DNA from: UBA7396 sp034675265
GTDB lineage: Bacteria; Patescibacteriota; Gracilibacteria; BD1-5; UBA6164
Direction of reading: 5' to 3'
Assembly (NCBI GenBank): GCA_034675265.1
Contig: JAUCDK010000002.1
Location: 1 to 64,000 of the forward strand
Length of the DNA: 64,000 bases
Part shown: positions 54,404 to 64,000 of the stretch, piece by piece
Layout of the letters: every line of letters starts with the position of its first letter
Position numbering within the stretch: the first letter of the stretch is position 1
Notes under the pieces: generated by a model
Told to the model about the DNA's origin: nothing
Seen by the model: only the letters and a program-made list of their open reading frames with translations
Database searches by the model: none
Position numbers and translations under genes: made by a program

Positions 54404-55009
54404 TTAAGGTAAAATTTTTGCCCCCATTTGATTCATTTTAGAAATAGCAATGATTCCATCATGAGGATTCACATTCACGGCTTTTATTCCTCTTGTATGT
54501 ACCACAACTTCATATCATAATTTAATAGCATCTTCTACCGTTGCATAATCACAATATTCGGTTGCTAATCAAACAATATGTAAAACTTTTGCATTATAGG
54601 ATTTTAAAATACTCTCAAGAGTTGATCCTGTTACTTTTTCTATTCATCCAAATGAGCTATATGAATCAATATCTTGTTTGTTTCATTTTAAAACTTTTCT
54701 ATCAATTCAATGACTATGAAATCCATCTAAAAATTCAGCTCACCATGTATTTTCTACACAATGTTTTGGCCACTTTATTTCTCAATCTTTTGGAGTAAAA
54801 TCATCTAATCAAAAAGTTGAAGCAAAAGAAATATGATTTTCAGGATGCCAATCTTGAGAAGTGATAATAATTCCAGATCTAGATTTTACTTCTTGTATCA
54901 AATTATTAATGAAAGGAAGTATTGTTTCTCATCATTGTACATATAAACTTCATTCTGGATGTGCAAAATCATTTTGATAATCAACGATTATAAGAGCTTC
55001 TTTTTTCAT
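54404..55009 (-). CDS. pncA: Nicotinamidase
   Basis: 201 residues. Catalytic Asp in IIVDYQNDF, metal site SQDWHPENH, WPKHCVENTWGAEF, and the catalytic Cys in VGLATEYCDYATVEDA. It turns nicotinamide into nicotinate and ammonia. It is the first gene of the NAD block, so the cell can make NADP starting from nicotinamide taken from outside. Confidence 0.94.
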
Positions 55010-55032
55010 AATTTTAAAGTGAAAAAATAATA

Positions 55033-55045
55033 TGTATAATTTACA
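55033..55045. promoter_or_regulatory. Candidate NrtR operator 1 before pncA
   Basis: TGTA-TAATT-TACA, overlapping a likely minus-strand -10 (TATACA), with TTGAAA as -35 about 16 bases upstream. Its start is 24 bases from the pncA ATG. Confidence 0.5.
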
Positions 55046-55119
55046 CTTACTAATTTTCAAAAAAAATAAATACTTTTCCATAACCTATTTTTTAAAGGAT
55101 TTATTTTGATTTATTAAAA

Positions 55120-55132
55120 TGTAAATATTACA
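55120..55132. promoter_or_regulatory. Candidate NrtR operator 2 before pncA
   Basis: TGTA-AATAT-TACA, same 13-base layout as operator 1 and 87 bases from it. Confidence 0.45.
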
Positions 55133-55255
55133 CTTACATAATATTTATTTTCTCTTTTTGTCAAAAATAAAAAGAAGATTTTTCTTTTTAAGATTAAACT
55201 CTTCTTTTTAATAAGCAAAAATAATATATATTGACATTTTTTATAAGTGTTTTAT

Positions 55256-55918
55256 TTACACTTCTTCTGATTCTAAAGTTTGAATTTTTGTATAAACTTG
55301 TTGCATAATAAAATCAATATAATTTTGTGATTTTTTTTGTGATATTTCAATATTTAATTCTTCAAAGAAAAATTTAAATACTAATGAAGAAAAAATTACT
55401 AATTGATTGTATGCTTCTTTTTTAATAAATAATGTTTTTATTTGTGAAATTTGAAGTGATGAATATTCAATTGATATAATATCTGTAATATCTTCAAGCC
55501 AAAAATTAATTCTATTTTTAATTTGTTCATCAAGATTATTGTCATCAAAATGTACGATTTGAAAAGTTTTTACATAATCAAATTCTATAATTTCTTTTGT
55601 TGATAACTCTCTTATTTTATCACTAATCGGTAGATATACAAGCGATAATATTCAAAGTAAAAAATTTGAACTGTATCCACTATCCAAAGTTTTAAATAAA
55701 TCATCCAGTAAAAAATCATACTTTGGATTTCTTATGATTTGAGTCAAAAATTGAGCTAAAAGTAAATCGAATTTTCTTGCTTTTTTTTCATCTTTTTGAA
55801 CTCTTTTAATTCACGCTCCTGCTTTTTTTACAGCCTCTTTAAATTTTTCTGAAATTTCACTTGATTTGGGTCCTGCATCAGCTCATGACTCACTTGGAAT
55901 AAAATCTTCTAATCACAT
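55256..55918 (-). CDS. Unrecognised soluble protein upstream of pncA
   Basis: 220 residues, no signal or clear membrane helix. Helical and charged, with Phe/Ile-rich segments (VIFSSLVFKFFFEELNIEI). A lysine-rich amphipathic part lies near residues 25-48 (KFKEAVKKAGAGIKRVQKDE). No family recognised. A TGTTTTATTTACA sequence (55248-55260), close to the NrtR pattern, overlaps its stop codon. Confidence 0.6.
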
Positions 55919-55960
55919 CTTAAAATAGTAACATAATAAATGAATAATTCGTAAATAACC

Positions 55961-56641
55961 TTACCACGTAATTTTTATTACTCTATAAATAGTATTCAAA
56001 TCCTTAAAATATTCAAACTTTAATCATTTCTGAGATAAATATTTATGAGAATACTCATATTGATCAAATCCGATTTCTATAAAAACTTGAATACTATCGA
56101 AATGATAGATTTTTTTTAATTCATATATTTCTCAAATAAGTTTTTCATACATTTCAAAACCTGTTTTTTCTCATCAAAATAATGCTATATGTGGTTCATT
56201 ATCAAGAACTTCTTGGTCCATATTTTCAATATCTCCATTTTTTATATATGGAAGATTTGCTGTAATAATAAGGTTTTTAGCTTCAATTTTTTTATTTCAA
56301 GATAGAAAAATCTCAAGTAAATCTGAATTATATAATGAAACTTTATCTTGAATATTATTTTTTTCAATATTTATTTTTGCAACTTCTAAGGCATCAAGTG
56401 AAATATCAACAGCAAATATTTGTTTTAAAGAAACTGGAGTATTTTTTGTAACTGCTGTAACTATAGCAGAACTTCCTGTTCCAATGTCTATAAATGAAAT
56501 ATCTTTATTTTGAGCTCATTTTAAATTTTTTATAACTTGTTCTACTAATACTTCTGTATCATTTCTAGGTATTAAAACTCTCTTGTCTACATAAAAAGGA
56601 AGTGAAAAAAATTCCTCATTATCTGGATAATTAATTTTCAA
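55961..56641 (-). CDS. prmC: Short PrmC (peptide chain release factor methyltransferase)
   Basis: 226 residues. Core methyltransferase landmarks are present: VLIPRNDTEVLVE, FIDIGTGSSAIVTAV, and NLPYI in place of the usual NPPY. PrmC methylates the GGQ glutamine of release factors. The N-terminal helical domain of about 80 residues is missing, and no ATG is available: the likely start is TTG at 56639-56641, overlapping the end of the ABC-2 permease gene by 11 bases. An in-frame TAA lies just upstream, so a longer product is excluded. Confidence 0.8.
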
Positions 56642-57392
56642 ATTTCTTTCTATTAAATATTAAAACTGTAAAAAATAAAATAAGAGCTAAATATACAAGC
56701 GCATATAATATATTTTGAATAAAAAATGATGTCGAAAATTGAATAAAACTTCAAATATAATCTTTTGTATTTAAAGCCTCAAATGGAGGAAATAATAATT
56801 GTAAAATTTTTGCTATAATTTCTAAAAACGCAATTTTTGTTTTCATCACTAAGTCAAGTAATAAGCTGAAACTATGACTTACAAAATAAACCATTATAGA
56901 CACAATTATAGTCAATATATTAGACATAAATGTAGAGAAAAATAATACAATTGCTACTAAAATAAGTAATTTTAGTAAAATAAAAAAGAGTGAAAAGATT
57001 ATTAATGGCTCTATTTGTATTCCTTTCAAAAATAAAACGATTATGTAAAGAACTGATTGAAGAAAAGTGATAAGAAAAATAATCATTCCAAATCAGAAAA
57101 ATTTTCCTAAAATAAATTCATATCTTTTTATTGGTTTTGAAAGAATAAGAAAAATTGTTTTCCCTTCTATTTCTTTAAATAAAAGCTGACTTCAAACAAA
57201 CAATACTCATATCAGTCAAAATATTTCTATCATTGCAATTCAAAAATCAGTAATTACTTTTGAATCTTCTCAAATAGTAAGTTTTCCAAGTGAAATCGAA
57301 AAAATTATAAATAAAAAAGCAAATACTAATATTAAGTATAAAAACTTGTTTCTCACAATTTCTTTAAAAGTATTAATAGCAATATTAAACAT
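56631..57392 (-). CDS. ABC-2 type transporter permease
   Basis: 253 residues, about six membrane helices. N-terminal FNIAINTFKEIVRNKFLYLI and IEGKTIFLILSKPIKRYEFILGK are typical of the ABC-2 permease family. The ATPase partner is not next to it. Substrate unknown. Confidence 0.8.
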
Positions 57393-57396
57393 AGAA

Positions 57397-57597
57397 TTAT
57401 AAATAAATAATAATAGTTGTAAATAATAGAAAAAAACATAATAAATGAATAGTAATAACTTTTATTGTATCAATCTTTATTTTTAATTTTTCTTGATAAT
57501 ATCAAACAAAAAAAGAAATAAAAAACATCGTTATAAACCGTAAAATTCATATAAGTATAAAATTATCTCAAACTTTATAAATAAATTCACTATTCAT
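57397..57597 (-). CDS. Small two-helix membrane protein
   Basis: 66 residues with two hydrophobic spans (about 12-33 and 43-65) and three UGA-Gly codons. It starts one base after the fmt stop and ends 4 bases before the permease start, so it is translated in one unit with both. No family recognised. Confidence 0.55.
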
Positions 57598-57598
57598 T

Positions 57599-58558
57599 TT
57601 ATAAAAAATTATACTCTAAAAAATTTTTATTTCCATTTATAAAATCCTTTATACTCATTTCTTTTTTTCATTCAAGTTTTACTTTATTTAAAATCAAAAT
57701 CCCTCATTTACAAAGAATTCAAATATAATTTTTTCCATGATCTTCAAATTCAACCACATCTCCAAGTTGGAAATCATCATCAAAATATAATTCATTTTCT
57801 TCAAAAAAACAATCGGTAATATCAAACTTTTTTCCTTCATAATAACTATAAATTCCTGGCCAAGGAAAGTATGCTCTATATTTATTATAAATATCAAAAA
57901 CACTTTCCGTTTCAAAATCTATTTTTCCATCTTCTTTTGAAATTTTTGAACAATATGTTGCTTTTGAATGATCTTGTGGAACTCATTGTATTTCAGAAGA
58001 AACAATTCATTTTAAAGTTGAAGTGAGTAAATTAACTCATATATTTTCAAATTTTTTAAATAATTCTGGAGTTTTGTCAAGTATGTCTATATTTATTTCC
58101 TCTATTTTAAGCACATCTCATTCATCCATTCATTCTGACATGTACATAATTGTCAATCATGTCTTTGTATCTCAATTCTTCAAACTTTCTTGTATAGGAC
58201 TTGCTCAACGATATGCTGGTAAAATACTCCCATGAATATTAATACATCCATATTTTGGAATCTCTAAAATTTCTTTTGGTATAATTTTTCCATATGCAAC
58301 CACAATGATAAAATCAAGTTCAAAAGATGTTAATTTGTCAAAAAACTCTGTATTATTTTTTAATTTCTCAGGTTGAAGTATTTCTAAATTTTTTTCTAAA
58401 GCAAGTTGTTTTACTGGCGTAGGAATCAACTCTTGTTTTCTTCCAAAAGGTTTATCTGGTTGTGAGACTGCCAATTTTACTTCTAAAGTATTTTTTTCTA
58501 AAATTTCAGCTAAAATATTACGAGAAAATTCTCCAGTTCAAAAATATGCTATTTTCAT
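57599..58558 (-). CDS. fmt: Methionyl-tRNA formyltransferase
   Basis: 319 residues. MKIAYFGTGEFS start, the folate-binding SILPAYRGASPIQ and GLTIMYMSEGMDEGDVL are family landmarks, and the C-terminal domain is present. It formylates initiator Met-tRNA. It starts 2 bases after the prepilin stop. Confidence 0.93.
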
Positions 58559-58560
58559 AA

Positions 58561-59229
58561 TTATTGTGTTAGTTGTAGAAAGGTAGTAATTCATTTATTA
58601 TCCTCAAAAGTAAGCAAAATATTTCAAGAAATTATCTGTCCACTATTTGTCAAAATTTGTCTTTTTTGTCCAATAGTATTTTTAATTTGTATGGAATCAT
58701 ATGTTTGAGTCCCATTTTTAATTTCCATTAAATAGACTTTTTTTCAAGCATCTATATTTTTATAATGATAAATATAAAGAGAATTTAATTTTTTTCAAGT
58801 ATTTGAAGTTTCTATTTTATAATTCGTTTTTTGATCAAAACTATACTCGTATATTTGGCTTCCAGAATAAGAATGAATTAACATATTATCACTAAATATT
58901 TTTAAGAAATCTGTTCAACTTGAGGTTTGAATAACTCAAGTATACGATTGAAAATTCACTATATTTTGTGTATTTTTTAAATAATTTTTATTTATTGTAT
59001 AATAATATATTTCTCATTTATTTATAAAAATCTGGTAATCTGTGGTATTTTTTCCAATATCTTTCTCCAATTTTTTTAATGTATCTTGAAAAAATACTAA
59101 TTCTTCGTTTAAAGATTGTCTCTCAAAATTTCTAGAAAATCATGATAATGCAAAAATACTTACAATAGATAATATACTGATAGCTACTAATATTTCTATA
59201 AATGTAAATGCAAATCTATTTTTTTTCAT
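58561..59229 (-). CDS. Type IV prepilin-like protein
   Basis: 222 residues with a type IV prepilin N-terminus: short basic leader, then FAFTFIEILVAISILSI (Glu at position +5 of the mature protein). The rest is a polar beta-rich globular domain. It is processed by a prepilin peptidase not seen here. Together with ComEC it fits DNA uptake or surface attachment. Its start overlaps the end of the upstream gene by 14 bases. Confidence 0.8.
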
Positions 59230-60277
59230 GTGATAAAAATTTAGCAAGTATTTTAGGAGAAAAAATAACAAAAAATATCATTCCTATAAATAAAGTAATT
59301 TTCCCTTCTTTTTCTAAAAAAAGTGAACTTACTCAAAATAAAAATGAAAAACTAAATAAAAAAACTAATACTTGATTTTTTGATAATCATAATTGAAGTA
59401 ATCTATGATGAAGATGAGTAAAATCTCATTGAAGAGGATTTTTTTTGTTTTTTAATCTTGTTGATATAACATAAATAGCATCAATGGCATACATTCCAAA
59501 TACAACCAAAACTGTTGCAACTTTTCATCATGAAATAATAGCTAAACTTGCTAACATAAATCATAAAAACATCGTTCCAGCATCTCACATAAGAATTTTT
59601 TCTTTATAGTCAAAATAGAAAAAAGGAAGCAAAATAGCCATTAAAATCGTAGTAAGAGAAAGAATAAATTTAGCATTTTCAACTCCTCAAACATACTCAT
59701 CAGTAAAATATAGTTTTAATCCAAGTAAAAAAAGTACAAAAAAACTAATAAAAGAAAGTCATGACGTATTTCCCTGAATTCCATCAGTCCAATTGAGAGA
59801 ATTAAAAATAAATACATACCAAATAATAGTAAAAATAAGCGAAACAATATAAATTTTATACTGAAATAATTCAATAAAAAAAGTATCTAAATCAATAATT
59901 CATCAAAAAATATTACTTACATATCAAACTTTTATTGCTGTTAAACCAATACTTGCTCAAATGATTATTTGCATCAAAAGTCTAATTTTAGGACTGATAT
60001 TCAATCTATCATCTATAAAGCTCACCAAAGTAATAATACCTCAAAATAACCACAATAAATAGAGTTTATAATTATGATCTATAAAAAAATAACTCAAAAT
60101 TAAAAAACCAATAAAAAATACTACTCACATACTATATGGAATAGGAAGCCTTTTTTTATTATATTTTACAGGATTATCTAATAAATTTAATTTATAAAAT
60201 AATTTTGAAAAAATATATATAAGAAAAAAAGAACTAAAAATTCAAAGAAAAAATAATAACAATAATTGAAACATCAT
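59216..60277 (-). CDS. WecA/MraY-like phospho-sugar transferase
   Basis: 353 residues, about ten membrane helices. The polyprenyl-phosphate transferase motifs are visible: SFIDDRLNISPKIRL, FNSLNWTDGIQGNTSG, and MGDAGTMFLGFMLAS. The TLHHRL-type end motif reads FTHLHHRLLQLG, which favours the WecA/TagO side over MraY. It would load a sugar phosphate onto undecaprenyl phosphate for a surface polymer. Confidence 0.85.
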
Positions 60278-60461
60278 ACATTTTAAAATTATTTTGTGTA
60301 TTTTTTGTATTCTAATACTCTCGGAAAGGAAATATTTTTCATATCAAAAGCATATAAAAATAGAGGAAAAAATCAAATAATTTATAAGAGAAAACTTTTT
60401 TTGTCACTTTTACAAAATAAATAGGTTTTAGAGAGTACAATTTAATTAATAATTTTTATAT

Positions 60462-61118
60462 ATGAAAAAAATTCCACTTTTAATTCTTGTTTCTATTATG
60501 AGCATGAATTTTGCATTTGCAGATGAAAAATTTGATAAAGATCCTGCAAAACTTTGTGAAAATGTATGAGGACAATATTTTGAACTTGAAAGCCTACCAG
60601 TTCAAAAAAAATGTAAAATTGGTGAAACATCTATGACTATTGAATCATTTCAAGATAAATATAATACTTTTGTATTAGGAATGATGATTAATTACAAATC
60701 AGAATTTAAATATTCTGATGCAAAAAAATGGAAAAATCATTTAGAATTTTTAGCTCAAGATATAGAAGATATGAAAGCTTTCCAAAAAGCAAATATTACT
60801 CAAGAGCAAAAAGATAAAGTAGGTGAATACATAAAAGTTCAAGAAAATTTTTATAACTTCACAAATCTTCAAAATGAACTATGAGCAAAAGTAAGCTCAC
60901 AAATTGAGAAAATTTTAACTACTTATGAAAATAAAATTTCTGAAAGTAAAAAAGCCGAATTTTACACATTACTTCAAAAAAAATTAAATGAAAAAATAAC
61001 TGAAATGGAAAATCTACAAATGGTAGCAAGATTTACTCCAGAATGATATAAAACATTTCTTTTTAAAATGAATGTTTATAAATATATGCTTATCCTTGTA
61101 AATGGAAGAATAGGTTAA
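60462..61118 (+). CDS. Secreted protein of unknown function
   Basis: 218 residues. Signal peptide (1-21, MNFAFA before the cut), a Cys pair (C32 and C49) near the mature N-terminus, then a long helical, charged domain. No family recognised. Single-gene unit with its own terminator; flanked by minus-strand genes. Confidence 0.65.
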
Positions 61119-61126
61119 TACAAAAA

Positions 61127-61152
61127 AGCGCAACTTCAAATGAAGTTGCTCT
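61127..61152. terminator. Terminator between converging genes
   Basis: Stem AGCGCAACTTCA/TGAAGTTGCTCT (one imperfect pair) with T-run. Confidence 0.75.
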
Positions 61153-61154
61153 TT

Positions 61155-61739
61155 TTAAAAATAAATTTCTTGCCAAGATTGTACTCTTTTCAAATTTGGA
61201 TGTTCAAGTAAAAAATCTTTATTCCAAGGTTTTTCAAGTAAGAAAGTAAAAATCCCATTTTCAGCGAGTTCAAGAGCATAAGTAGGATTATCTTCTACCA
61301 TCATTTCAATATTATGAAGTTTGCAAAGTTCTGATTTTGTAACGTCTTTTTTTGTAAAATGATTCGCAAACAAAATATTTTCAAAAATATTTGGATAATG
61401 CTTTTCAACCCATTTTTGAGTATATTCACTCAAAATTTCTGATTGACGAGCTGTTACTATTTTAAAAGAATATCCTTTTGTTTTATGAAAAAGTAATTTT
61501 TCTAATGCTCAAAAAACAGGAGTTATTTCTAAATTATTATCTCATAAAAAAGCAAGGCGAAACCATTCTATAGCTTGTTCTTTTGAAACTCAAAATTTAG
61601 AAATATTGTGAAGATAATAATCTACAATATCTTCTCTTATAAGTGAATTTCATGCAATTTTATAATCATGAAAATCTAGTATAAAATCAATACTTTCAGC
61701 TAATACTTCATCTAAATCTATTCAAATTATTTTAGTCAT
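61155..61739 (-). CDS. HAD phosphatase, 5'-deoxyribonucleotidase-like
   Basis: 194 residues. HAD motif I IGIDLDEVLAESI (with DxD as DLD), motif II KIVTARQSE, and motif III/IV VEDNPTYALELA. This is the layout of the NT5C/deoxyribonucleotidase-like subgroup. The substrate is likely a nucleotide, but not fixed by sequence. It starts 11 bases after glyA and is probably cotranscribed. Confidence 0.8.
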
Positions 61740-61750
61740 TTTTTTCTCAA

Positions 61751-63049
61751 CTATTTATAAATAGGAAATTTTTTACATAAATCTAAAACTTCCGCTTTTA
61801 AAACTTTTAATTTTGATTGTAAATCTGAATTTTCAAATATTTCCATATTTGATTTATCTTCTACTGTTGAATTATATCATTTTGCTTGTTGTAAAGCTTC
61901 TATACTTTGAGTAAATATTTTAGCTATAATTTTTATTTCCTCTTCTTTCATTCATCTTGTGGTTGCTGCTGGTGTTCCTATTCTAATTCCACTTGGATCA
62001 AGAGGTTTTCTTGGATCGTATGGAATCATATTTTTATTTGTCGAAAGCCCGACTAGTTCCAATACTTTTTCAGCTTCTTTTCCAGTAACTCAAAAACTTG
62101 AAAATACATCTACTAAAACTAAATGATTATCTGTTCCATTTGAAACAACTTTAAATCCAGCATTCATAAGCTCAGAAGCAAAAATTTTTGCATTTTTTAC
62201 TACTTGAGAAGCGTATATTTTAAAACTTGGGTCAAGTGCTTCTTTAAATGCAACTGCTTTTGCTGCAATTAAATTTTCATGAGGTCAACCTTGAACTCAA
62301 GGAAAAACTGCTCTTGCTATAGCTGGAGAAAACTTTTCTTTTGACATAATAATAGCTCATCTTGGTCATCTTAAAGTTTTATGAGTAGTTGTTGTAACTA
62401 TATCACAATAGGAAGTAGGATTTTCTAAAACTCATCAAGCTATAAGTCAAGCAATATGTGCTATATCAGCCATTAAAACTGCTCACACTTTATCTGCAAT
62501 ATCTCTAAATCTTTTCCAATCAAGACTTCTAGGATAAGCTGAAAATCAAGCTAAAATCATTTGAGGTTTGTGTTCTAAAGCAAGTCTCTCAACTTCATCC
62601 ATATCTATAATTTCTGTATCTTTATTTAAAGTATAAGGAATTATATTATATAAAAGTCATGAAAAATTTAAAGGATGTCCGTGACTTAAGTGTCCTCATT
62701 GATCTAGTGATAATCATAAAACTTTATCTCATGGTTTTAAAACAGCTAAATAACAAGCTAAATTTGCTGGACTTCATGATAAAGGTTGAACATTTACATA
62801 TTCAGCTCAAAATAACTCTTTTGCTCTATTTATTGCTAACTCTTCTACTTGATCAATAAATTCTTGTCCAGCATAATATCTTTTACCAGGATATCCTTCT
62901 GAATATTTATTTGTCAAAATACTTCAATTTGCTTCTAAAACATCTCTAGAAACATAATTTTCTGAAGCAATTAATTCAATTTCTTCATCTTGTCTTTTTG
63001 ATTCTGATTGTATTAAATCAAATAAAACTTTATCATTTTGTTGTAACAT
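61751..63049 (-). CDS. glyA: Serine hydroxymethyltransferase
   Basis: 432 residues. ELIASENYVSRDVLEANGS, YYAGQEFIDQVE and the PLP lysine in TTTTHKTLRGPRGA are clear. It interconverts serine and glycine while loading tetrahydrofolate. That supplies the one-carbon unit used by Fmt, and glycine, in high demand under code 25. Its leader carries a hairpin at 63071-63093. Confidence 0.95.
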
Positions 63050-63070
63050 AATTTTTAAAATTAAAAAATA

Positions 63071-63093
63071 AAAAATAGAATGGTTCTATTTTT
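63071..63093. promoter_or_regulatory. Hairpin in the glyA leader
   Basis: Stem AAAAATAGAA/TTCTATTTTT around TGG, 22 bases before the glyA start. A similar TAGAA/TTCTA stem lies at 63190-63215. It could be an attenuator or a second terminator for the upstream protease gene. Confidence 0.35.
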
Positions 63094-63189
63094 ATCAAAA
63101 AATTATGAGTTTTGTAATAAAATAATAATTCATATTTTTATAGATATCAAATATTACTTTTATTATATAGAAAATGTTGTGAATGCAAA

Positions 63190-63215
63190 AAAATAGAACT
63201 TAAAAGTTCTATTTT
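63190..63215 (-). terminator. Terminator after the S41 protease gene
   Basis: Stem AAAATAGAACTT/AAGTTCTATTTT followed on the minus strand by a T-run. Confidence 0.7.
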
Positions 63216-63223
63216 TTATTTTT

Positions 63224-64000
63224 TTACTCTTGTGTTGGTGAAGTAGTTCCTGTTTGTGAAAGTTCAGGATGTTCTTTTTCATATTCATCAACTACAAGTC
63301 AAATATTTCCAAGTTTTATAAATTTTTTCAAAATTACTTTTGCCTCCTCTAGTTGTCTATCATATGGTACAAATTCATCTTCTTTTCCTGGTTGTGGTGT
63401 ATAATCTTCTTTTTTAAAACTTACTTTTATATCTGGTTCAATACCATTGTGGTCAATAGACACATCTTTTGGAGTGTACCATTTTGCAATAGTAAGTTTT
63501 AACATACTTCCATCTGGAAGATCAAATGGTTGTTGAACTGATCATTTTCCATATGATTTTTCTCAAACAAGAATTGCTTTATTATAATCTTTCAATGCTC
63601 AAGCTGTTATTTCAGAGGCAGATGCAGAGTTTCCATTAATAAGTAGGACTAATTTTTTGTCAAAAATTTTTCAAACATTTTCACTATAATACGTATTATT
63701 TAAAATACTATCTTTATATTTTGTAGTAACCAAAGGTTTTCCATTTTCAATAAAATGTGAAAGTATTTCAACCGCACTATTTAAATATCATCCTCCGTTA
63801 TCTCTTAAATCTATAATAATTCATTTCACTTTCTCATCTTGAAATGTATTGAGCATTTCTAAAAATTCTTTTGATGTATTTTCTCCAAATAAATTTAAAG
63901 TAATATATCAAATTTCTTCATCTTTCATATCAAGAGTATCAACTGAAGGAATTTTTATTTTATCTCTAGTAATTTCTTTTATTAAAAAATCACTTTCTCA
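63224..64000 (-). CDS. ctpA: C-terminal processing peptidase (S41), partial
   Basis: 259 codons visible; the N-terminus lies beyond the right edge. The S41 catalytic Ser is in NGNSASASEITAGAL and the Lys in GEKSYGKGSVQQPF, with GIIIDLRDNGGGYL before them. A PDZ domain should precede in the missing part. It is a periplasmic or surface protease. Ends with a Thr/Ser/Gln-rich tail. Confidence 0.92.

Noticed and set aside
55248..55260. TGTTTTATTTACA as a third full NrtR operator before pncA
   Set aside because: It overlaps the stop codon of the neighbouring gene and has one mismatch, so coding and AT-richness may explain it; mentioned only as supporting.
1045..63049. Widespread pseudogenes or selenocysteine at TGA codons
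   Set aside because: TGA falls on conserved glycines in many unrelated genes and no SECIS-like structure is needed; recoding to Gly explains all cases.
1..64000. A tRNA-Gly with anticodon UCA to decode UGA
   Set aside because: Only tRNA-Leu(UAA), tRNA-Ala(UGC) and tRNA-Asp(GUC) were found; no other cloverleaf with a GGTTCGA-type T-arm was seen.

Overview
The window comes from a very AT-rich bacterium that reads UGA as glycine (genetic code 25), the hallmark of the candidate phyla Absconditabacteria (SR1) and Gracilibacteria (BD1-5). With UGA as stop nearly every gene breaks into fragments; with UGA as Gly they become single full-length proteins, and the UGA codons fall on glycines that the families require (Walker A of the VirD4-like ATPase, GDGxND of the copper ATPase, PTAGLHF of QueA, SGGIDS of NadE, GGSSGGS of GatA). 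Real stops are TAA and TAG. Which of the two phyla it is cannot be decided here. The native genes I inspected lack an obvious Shine-Dalgarno sequence.

Layout. 1-0.6 kb: gene remnants. 0.6-6.8 kb: a copper-handling region: an HMA/DsbD-like/cupredoxin fusion, a CopA-type ATPase with an unusual duplicated C-terminal extension, a DUF305 protein and a CsoR repressor, with two GGTA-type palindromes over the promoters. 6.9-11.3 kb: CHASE2 adenylate cyclase with a FecR-domain partner, an FtsB/DivIC-like protein, a small pilin-like membrane protein and a KH protein. 11.4-14.3 kb: translation block on the minus strand (S16, tRNA-Leu, L28, S10, EF-Tu, two small basic proteins, tRNA-Ala, tRNA-Asp). 14.5-19.5 kb: FtsX, an ATP-grasp/retropepsin-like/DUF1704 fusion, and a second DUF1704 metallopeptidase. 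19.6-30.1 kb: a plus-strand set of large lineage-specific proteins with a GH73 glucosaminidase and a LysM protein, interrupted at 24.3-25.1 kb by a compositionally foreign gene that uses no UGA and carries its own promoter, strong Shine-Dalgarno and terminator.

30.2-37.9 kb: QueA and TrhO (tRNA wobble-base modification), then a VirD4/TraG-like ATPase followed by three TrbC/pilin-like membrane proteins. 38-49 kb: MutL, L19, GatA, a charged repeat protein, ComEC lacking its hydrolase domain, an Lgt-like protein lacking key residues, RNase Y and EF-G. 49.1-55.0 kb: a contiguous NAD(P) salvage block, from nicotinamide to NADP (PncA, PncB, NadD, NadE, NadK), with a Nudix hydrolase and an NrtR-like regulator; recurring TGTA-N5-TACA palindromes lie before pncA and before the regulator. 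55.2-64 kb: an unknown protein, a short PrmC, ABC-2 permease, Fmt, a prepilin, a WecA/MraY-like transferase, a secreted protein, a HAD phosphatase, GlyA and a CtpA-type protease running off the edge.

The gene content (salvage instead of synthesis, scattered ribosomal genes, pilus/DNA-uptake parts, cell-wall hydrolase and surface proteins) fits a host-dependent, reduced-genome epibiont. Promoters of the form TTGCAA-N17-TAAAAT with an extended -10 TG recur upstream of plus-strand units.
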